Source: a virus
Length of the DNA: 25,050 bases
Direction: 5' to 3' (one strand)
IMG/VR virus record: IMGVR_UViG_3300030116_002466
Span: 1-25,050 of that record
Under the pieces are notes generated by a model. It made no database searches, was not told the DNA's origin, and saw only the letters and a list, made by a program, of their open reading frames with translations. A program made the position numbers and the translations under genes. This document shows, one piece after another, positions 20,090 through 25,050 of this stretch (within the stretch, counting starts at the first letter, position 1; every line of letters begins with the position of its first letter).

Positions 20090-20490
20090 AAGTCTTTTCT
20101 TATCATATATTCTGGCTCAAAGCCTAAATGTTTTAGTTTTCTTAACCATCCTTTTCGACCACCGCCATATAATCTTTTACATCCTGCGGCTTTTGCAAAT
20201 GCCTCTATAGATGGCAACATTTCTTCTAATTCTTTGTAATCTCCACCACAAAACAACAAGTTTAATGCTGTATTCTGTGGGAATACTACAAATTCTGTAA
20301 CCATTGCAGATCTCTCTGCGGGCCACAAATGGAATAATCCATGCCTTATTTTATCTTCAATATCGTCTAATGTATAGGAATCTTGGTGTTTGATAGCCTT
20401 TGCAATCCAATGTTTACAGCGATTCCATTCAATCTCCCAAGCATCTTTCTTGGGAAACTCAACAATATTAGTCGCCTTTTCCATATTCAA
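20086..20490 (-). CDS. GNAT-fold-like virion-module protein
   Basis: A 134-residue protein: a helical start, then HGLFHLWPAERSAMVTEFVV, NTALNLLFCGGDYKELEEML and IEAFAKAAGCKRLYGGGRKG with the closing WLRKLKHLGFE. The strand-helix-strand plan, with the phrases WPAERSAMVTEF and GGGRKGW, matches the GNAT-like proteins found next to gp10-type tail genes in podoviruses; these often lack proof of acetyltransferase activity. The GGGRKG segment sits where GNATs bind acetyl-CoA. It overlaps the upstream gene by 23 bases, and no ribosome site is obvious, so coupling is likely. Confidence 0.6.
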   Translation of the reverse strand: MNMEKATNIVEFPKKDAWEIEWNRCKHWIAKAIKHQDSYTLDDIEDKIRHGLFHLWPAERSAMVTEFVVFPQNTALNLLFCGGDYKELEEMLPSIEAFAKAAGCKRLYGGGRKGWLRKLKHLGFEPEYMIRKDL

Positions 20491-20833
20491 TAATGCTTAA
20501 AACCAAGTCAATGTTTGCATGATTGACTTGTGCTTTTAATATTTCACCTTGTAATAGAACAATACCTGCATTGGTAACTAATTCTTCAGTAGCGTGTGCT
20601 GCTATGTTTTTTTGTTTATAAATAAAAAATTCAGTAGAGCTAGTATCAGTAATTGATACATCTAAATTAGTTTGCTGATTACCATGATCGCAAGCTAAAA
20701 AACTTTTAACAATAACAAAGTCAAAATCACCACCGCTAGGTGCTGTGTATATGGTTTGCTGTGTGGTAGCTGAAAAAGAATATTTAACATTGATAGCACG
20801 TTGTATGTACTGTCGTTGTGAGGATAGATCCAT
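20468..20833 (-). CDS. Small structural protein of unknown role
   Basis: A 121-residue, beta-rich protein: QRAINVKYSFSATTQQTIYT, then FDFVIVKSFLACDHGNQQTN, DVSITDTSSTEFFIYKQKNI and a final LVLSIIEYGKGD. The alternation of strands without charge clusters and its place directly after the gp10-like gene (TAATG overlap) point to a tail- or neck-associated structural protein. In similar phages, a small beta-sandwich head-tail or fibre-attachment protein occupies this slot. No motif fixes it. Confidence 0.55.
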   Translation of the reverse strand: MDLSSQRQYIQRAINVKYSFSATTQQTIYTAPSGGDFDFVIVKSFLACDHGNQQTNLDVSITDTSSTEFFIYKQKNIAAHATEELVTNAGIVLLQGEILKAQVNHANIDLVLSIIEYGKGD

Positions 20834-22341
20834 TATCTTTTACCTCTATTCTTTACATCTAAGCGTATATTACCGACTTGAAAGTCTTGAGTTTTACTGC
20901 CTGTGACTGTCATTTGTACTTGTCTTGCGGTAAATCTTGCATCGGTATAACCATCATTTTCAAAAGTAAAACTACCAAAGTCTGTTTCAGGGCCTAGAGG
21001 AGTAAATTTTCCTTTGAAACTAAGGGTTACACCAGGTAAAGAGTTTGCTTCTTCGTCTGGAATAATCTGATTACATTGCACATATCTGTCACCATTACCT
21101 ATTTGTATTGGCCCTGTTTGACAGAAAGGTACTTGAGAATTAATGCTGGGTGAATTATCTAAAGATGTTGATTCGTGTTCGTAAACAAAACCACTAGAAT
21201 CACCTGCGATTGGATAAGTAAATGCACCTTGGTCAATCCATGCACCACGATCCATAGAACCTATTGACCAAACATTATCAACATAGTTCCATATCACATA
21301 TTTGTTTGATGAATATTGCGAATCGCCTACAGGAAATCCCCACCATATCTCATTAAAGTTAGAGTTATGTCCACCCCATGATGCGGCTCTACCTGGCACA
21401 TTGATGTTATCAAAAACATAATCATGCACATCGCATTTGATCTCTCTAACCACACCATCATAAACAAAGAACGAATTTTCACCCATCCATGCTAAAAAGT
21501 TTCCTGTAGATACTACAGCTTTAGGGCTTATGGATTTACAGTTTTGACCTGCATCAGCAATTCCATAAACAAAAGGTGAGCCAGAATAATACATTCTGTT
21601 GATACCTGTATCACTAAAAATTATGACATCAGATCTAAACTTAACAGCAAATAAGGCTCGTCCACCTGTAGGGATAATTAAATCACCTGCAGTATTGGTT
21701 GCTTTTGATGTCCAAGTATTACGATCTTCTCTAGTTGACCATGCAATCTTTCTTGGATCACTTGCTGAACCTATGGCTACTAAATGTCTTTCATTGGTTA
21801 CCAGTGTTGATAAATTACCTGTAGGTGCGTTGGTGACTACAGTTGCAATGGTGTCGGCTGTACCGCCTGAGTTTGGTCGCCATTTGTAAATTTTGCCATC
21901 TTTAGAAAAGGTAAAGACTAAATCCTCACCCCAATTATCAAAAGAAAAATAACCTGCTTGTAAAACTAAACCTGATTGACTTCTTGCATCGCCATAATCT
22001 TCAACACCCCAATGATAAGCACCATAGCCTAAGGGATCATCGCTTGCATCATTTACAAAACCTACGGGTGTTATATCAGTCCAAGTGTTGTTATATAAAA
22101 CATATACCTTTTGTCGCGTACCAACCGCAAGGATGTTTTCACCTGTGTTGTCTTTATATGCAAATAGACCAATAACTCCGCCTGTGAGTGCTGTATCTCT
22201 TAATTTATCCCAACCACCGATAGGTTTTAGGTAGCCATTCTCAAAACGCACTAAATCACCATCTACCCAACGACCTTTGTTAGCGTAGTCAGTTCCGTTT
22301 TTTACGATCCCTGCTGGGGGTGTTATTGGAAATAATGCCAT
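20833..22341 (-). CDS. Tail hub / packaged-DNA stabilisation protein, P22 gp10-like
   Basis: A 502-residue protein beginning MALFPITPPAGIVKNGTDYANKG-like (first 20 residues MALFPITPPAGIVKNGTDYA) and GRWVDGDLVRFENGYLKPIGGWDKL, followed by repeated beta segments with aromatic turns (LVAIGSASDPRKIAWSTRED, YYSGSPFVYGI, FLAWMGENSFFVYDG, EIWWGFP). Such repeats form the beta-propeller-like body of P22 gp10, which plugs the portal and binds the tail needle and tailspikes. The opening P.G....GT.Y...GRW.D...VRF..G...P.GGW is diagnostic for this family in marine and enteric podoviruses. Length is near P22 gp10 (472 residues). GAGG lies before the ATG. It is the key marker that these tail genes are P22-like. 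Confidence 0.85.
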   Translation of the reverse strand: MALFPITPPAGIVKNGTDYANKGRWVDGDLVRFENGYLKPIGGWDKLRDTALTGGVIGLFAYKDNTGENILAVGTRQKVYVLYNNTWTDITPVGFVNDASDDPLGYGAYHWGVEDYGDARSQSGLVLQAGYFSFDNWGEDLVFTFSKDGKIYKWRPNSGGTADTIATVVTNAPTGNLSTLVTNERHLVAIGSASDPRKIAWSTREDRNTWTSKATNTAGDLIIPTGGRALFAVKFRSDVIIFSDTGINRMYYSGSPFVYGIADAGQNCKSISPKAVVSTGNFLAWMGENSFFVYDGVVREIKCDVHDYVFDNINVPGRAASWGGHNSNFNEIWWGFPVGDSQYSSNKYVIWNYVDNVWSIGSMDRGAWIDQGAFTYPIAGDSSGFVYEHESTSLDNSPSINSQVPFCQTGPIQIGNGDRYVQCNQIIPDEEANSLPGVTLSFKGKFTPLGPETDFGSFTFENDGYTDARFTARQVQMTVTGSKTQDFQVGNIRLDVKNRGKR

Positions 22342-22375
22342 AGCCTCATTGTATAAGAGCTTGGTTTATGTGTCA

Positions 22376-22948
22376 TTAAGAAGATGGAGCTGTAGGCCAT
22401 TCTCCTAATGGTCTTACTGGTGGGTTGGCATCATTGTAAACATAGAGTGCTTCTAATCCATCAACATCAGTTACATCATCAATTAAACCCTTCATGGTTG
22501 CGGCTGTTGACCTAACATTAGTTCTGTAAGTTGACCAATCTGAAGGTATAGCTGTACCTGCTTCTTGATTTCGTACAACTAACCAATCGTTTGGTTTTAA
22601 AAATCCATAAGCCTGACTATCTATAACTTCTTTATGTAATGTTTTAAGGCCTTTGGTTACAACACCATCATCATTGGTTGAATCATCTAATGGCCTTGCA
22701 GTTGCAGTTCCGTATGAAGCGGTGACTGTGTCGTCTGCAAAACTAAATGATTGATCGGTGTTAATGTAATATTCAGGGTTTTTATAATTGGTGTTATCAA
22801 TAACCACCTCATATATACCTATGCCCTCAAGATCATCGCTTGACCATATGCTAAAGATATTGGAAGGATAGTTTACATCCCCAATAGTGATAGCTTTGGC
22901 TCTTGGAAAGACCTTGCTTACTTCGTTGTTTTCTACTAATGCCCACAT
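22376..22948 (-). CDS. Putative tail fibre-associated / assembly protein
   Basis: A 190-residue protein. The start MWALVENNEVSKVFPRAKAI is typical of phage proteins that follow fibre genes, and the middle contains WSSDDLEGIGIYEVVIDNTN. The C-terminal part (VIDSQAYGFLKPNDWLVVRN, then NVRSTAATMKGLIDDVTDVD) resembles the helical domain of tail-fibre assembly or DUF4376-like proteins. Its place, after two adhesin genes and before the gp10-like gene, fits a fibre chaperone or a minor fibre subunit. AGGAA precedes the ATG. Family assignment is by resemblance only. Confidence 0.6.
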   Translation of the reverse strand: MWALVENNEVSKVFPRAKAITIGDVNYPSNIFSIWSSDDLEGIGIYEVVIDNTNYKNPEYYINTDQSFSFADDTVTASYGTATARPLDDSTNDDGVVTKGLKTLHKEVIDSQAYGFLKPNDWLVVRNQEAGTAIPSDWSTYRTNVRSTAATMKGLIDDVTDVDGLEALYVYNDANPPVRPLGEWPTAPSS

Positions 22949-22967
22949 AATTAATTCCTATTATATA

Positions 22968-24020
22968 TTATCTTGCTGTTGTTGGTATCCCTGTTGATGT
23001 TACAAATGGTTGGTGTGCAAAACACATATATACATATGTGCCGCCACTAACATTTATTTGTGATGATGTTCTAAGTTTGAAGCCATTACTTAAAGCATCT
23101 ATATCAAAGTCTGAGGCATGAGTGCCTTCAGCTTCATCTAAATTTGCGTTAACTCTTTCATCTAATGGATTGCTACCATCTGATGAGCTTCTTTTAGTAT
23201 CATAAATTCTCCAATGATAGCCTGAAGTGTCTGATCTTTTTACCATAATCCAACGAGGCTTAAAACCTGTATAAACAAAAACACCATCCGAGCTTCCATT
23301 ACCAAAATATTTCCCAAACTTTGAAAAGCCTTGTTTTTCTGCAAATACATAGCTTACATAGTTATAAGCACCATTAACACTAAAATCTGTACCTACTCCA
23401 AAAGTTGTTGATGCAACCCCTGTATGCAAAACTGTGCTTGAATTGTGAGCAGAAGTATCATTTAAATTTAATGAGCCTGTAGAGCCTGCACCACTATGGA
23501 AAACTCTCCAATCTTCAGCCCTATTTCTTGCTCTAGTAATAACAACTGAAGGGGTAGTTCCCAATCCATGTCCTATATTTCTTGCAGTATTGTTTGCAGG
23601 GGAATAAGTGACAATGCTAAATCCTGCATCAGAGTTTACTTGTACTGTAGAATTTATATCCCCGTCTGAATTAGTTGAGGTAGTGCCACCATTAGCTTTC
23701 CATTGAAAAGCAACAAATGTATCGCTTGCACCATTAACACCACTATTTGTTCCTACTGTAAAACCATCGGTATCAAATTGTGTTAAAAGCTGTGCATCGG
23801 CAGCTTCTACACCACTTCCGTTTGTTACTAATTCATTTGTTGCACCTCTAGTAGAATCAAATAAACTATTATTTCCTGATGAGTTTCTTTTTTTAATCCA
23901 AACCCAGTCAGGTTTTAAATCAGAATTTCCATCATTACCAACCGATTGTGTTGAGCCTGTTCCTGTATAAAGTTGCACATGAAAATTTGCTGATGGATCA
24001 TTAATACTTGTATAAGCCAT
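22968..24020 (-). CDS. Putative tail fibre / adhesin, DUF7483-like
   Basis: A 350-residue, Ser/Thr/Asn/Gly-rich beta protein. Phrases such as SANFHVQLYTGTGS, KPDWVWIKKRNSSG, NSLFDSTRGATNEL, FDTDGFTVGTNSGVNG, SFTFVAFQWKANGG-type (DTFVAFQWKANGG) and ITRARNRAEDWRVFHSG define the DUF7483-type domain common in marine phage fibres, seen twice here as the second half repeats the plan (PRWIMVKRSDTSGYHWRIYD, FDIDALSNGFKLRTSSQINV). Two copies of one domain suggest repeated receptor-facing modules. It starts in a TAATG overlap with the upstream fibre gene. Expected on the virion surface, in host attachment. Confidence 0.75.
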   Translation of the reverse strand: MAYTSINDPSANFHVQLYTGTGSTQSVGNDGNSDLKPDWVWIKKRNSSGNNSLFDSTRGATNELVTNGSGVEAADAQLLTQFDTDGFTVGTNSGVNGASDTFVAFQWKANGGTTSTNSDGDINSTVQVNSDAGFSIVTYSPANNTARNIGHGLGTTPSVVITRARNRAEDWRVFHSGAGSTGSLNLNDTSAHNSSTVLHTGVASTTFGVGTDFSVNGAYNYVSYVFAEKQGFSKFGKYFGNGSSDGVFVYTGFKPRWIMVKRSDTSGYHWRIYDTKRSSSDGSNPLDERVNANLDEAEGTHASDFDIDALSNGFKLRTSSQINVSGGTYVYMCFAHQPFVTSTGIPTTAR

Positions 24021-25050
24021 TATCCGTACTCCGCTAAATTTTTAGTGCAAATTGCATAGTAGCCTGTCGGTGGTGCAAATTCAAAAACACCATACCCATT
24101 TGCATCACTTACCGCACTAGATACTGGAAAAGCGTTATAGCCACCAAAGTTTACAAAAAAGTTTTTATTAGGATGATACATAGATGTGCAAATCATGTGA
24201 GGTTCGTCTGCTACCGCAAAACCACCTGTACCACTAGAACCACTTGTCGGATCGCCATCGGCTGAACCATTATTATGCCAAGCACCGCCATTTATTCTTG
24301 AATAAACAAAATTATTATCCATGTCTAATGCGATGCATAAAATGTCACCTGAATTTACAGTATTGGTAGGTGGACTAATGGTGCTTCCATCATCATACCT
24401 AAATCTTGTTGAATCCCAATACCATCCTATGCCATCACCACTTGATTGACCACCATAGAAACTTGCATAGGCACTGTTTCCAAATCTAGCAGTAGGCACA
24501 ATACTTGTCATAATTGCATCACCATCAATCGTACCAGGATGCTTTGCTTCAAAATACCATTTTCCACTGGACAAAGATATGGTTGCCATATTAGTTCTCC
24601 AACCTGTACCTGAATCTGTTGTAAGTTTTGTGCCACCTTCTGTATGTGAAATACTATCTGTACCATTATAAGGTTGAATTAAAAGTGGAGTACAAAAACT
24701 ATTAGTAGGTGTATCACCAGCTTGGTCAACTGCTGATACATTATTTAAAGTAAAGTCGTGATTATTACCACTTTTATCTTCACCTAAATTAGAAGAATTT
24801 TCAAAGTCTAAGTAAAACCCATTGTTACCATAAGTGCCAGTATATTGTTTAGGTTTCCAAATTCCACTATCCCCATCATATTCACCAAAGTCTGTAGGTG
24901 CTAATGCTTGACCATCTACAAAGTGTGTTTCAGCGATATAAGCAGAAATGTCATACACACCCTCACCAATTAATACAGACTTACCATTTTCTCCATTTGG
25001 TGTATCGTGATTTAATGGAATTACTGAGGAACGATTATCAGTATCAAATG
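24020..25050 (-). CDS. Tail fibre / adhesin with SPRY-like domain, partial (N-terminus beyond window end)
   Basis: The frame is open from the stop at 24020 to the window edge: 342 residues. A GTG at 24958 is possible, but the upstream codons (NGKSVLIGEGVYDIS) fit the protein and carry on past 25050, so the gene is longer than the window. The part near 90-230 has KWYFEAKHPG, GDGIGWYWDS, FRYDDG and SGDILCIALDMDNNFVYSRI-type phrases of a SPRY/B30.2-like fold, an interaction domain often found in marine phage fibres. The DFENSSNLGEDKSGNNHDFT segment before it resembles a LamG-type start. It is a likely receptor-binding protein, first of three fibre genes here. Confidence 0.72.
   Translation of the reverse strand, partial: FDTDNRSSVIPLNHDTPNGENGKSVLIGEGVYDISAYIAETHFVDGQALAPTDFGEYDGDSGIWKPKQYTGTYGNNGFYLDFENSSNLGEDKSGNNHDFTLNNVSAVDQAGDTPTNSFCTPLLIQPYNGTDSISHTEGGTKLTTDSGTGWRTNMATISLSSGKWYFEAKHPGTIDGDAIMTSIVPTARFGNSAYASFYGGQSSGDGIGWYWDSTRFRYDDGSTISPPTNTVNSGDILCIALDMDNNFVYSRINGGAWHNNGSADGDPTSGSSGTGGFAVADEPHMICTSMYHPNKNFFVNFGGYNAFPVSSAVSDANGYGVFEFAPPTGYYAICTKNLAEYG

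Overview
The window is a 25 kb piece of a temperate tailed-phage genome (or prophage), probably a podovirus-type phage of a marine alphaproteobacterium. Reasons: a P22-type portal, a large and small terminase pair, a gp10-like tail protein, a set of glycine/alanine-rich putative ejection proteins, a complete tyrosine integrase, and moderately low GC (roughly 35-45% by spot counts). The host group is an inference from gene style; nothing in the sequence names it. Coding density is near total and most genes abut or overlap by 1-4 bases.

Layout from left to right. (1) 1-3494, leftward: portal (cut by the window start), TerL, a 144-base GC-rich noncoding island with strong inverted repeats, then TerS. 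(2) 3495-3641: a divergent control region with an extended -10 promoter and a 9-bp inverted repeat. (3) 3642-5676, rightward: eleven very small genes, mostly linked by ATGA overlaps and almost all unrecognised, including a Cys4 zinc-ribbon-like protein and two single-membrane-span peptides. (4) 5705-13134, leftward: the early/replication operon. In transcription order it encodes a small HTH protein, a DUF2800/Cas4-like PD-(D/E)XK protein, a small coiled-coil protein, a Sak4-type ATPase, a small protein, a DUF669 SSB-like protein, a Cys-rich protein, a TOPRIM primase-helicase, two micro-proteins, an MT-A70 methyltransferase, a small protein, an N4/N6 methyltransferase, a small acidic protein and a winged-helix replication-initiator-like protein. 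Three to four 21-bp iterons and a large palindrome lie just upstream of the last two genes and are the best origin candidate. (5) 13217-13736, rightward: a DUF3310 gene and a small gene that contains a perfect 27-bp palindrome. (6) 13731-16647, leftward: a PD-(D/E)XK nuclease-like gene, a small gene, a C5-cytosine methyltransferase and the integrase. (7) 16659-25050, leftward: virion genes, transcribed from tail fibres/adhesins through the gp10-like protein and small structural proteins to three putative ejection proteins.

The genes fit a temperate life cycle: iteron-linked initiation, primase-helicase, SSB-like protein, Sak4 annealing and a resection-type nuclease for replication and recombination; three unpaired DNA methyltransferases probably for protection from restriction; terminase and portal for packaging. 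No endolysin, capsid gene or CI-like repressor is visible, so these presumably lie outside the window or are unrecognised. The portal leaves at the left edge and a tail-fibre gene enters at the right edge, so the missing capsid/neck genes would lie between them on a circular or permuted map.
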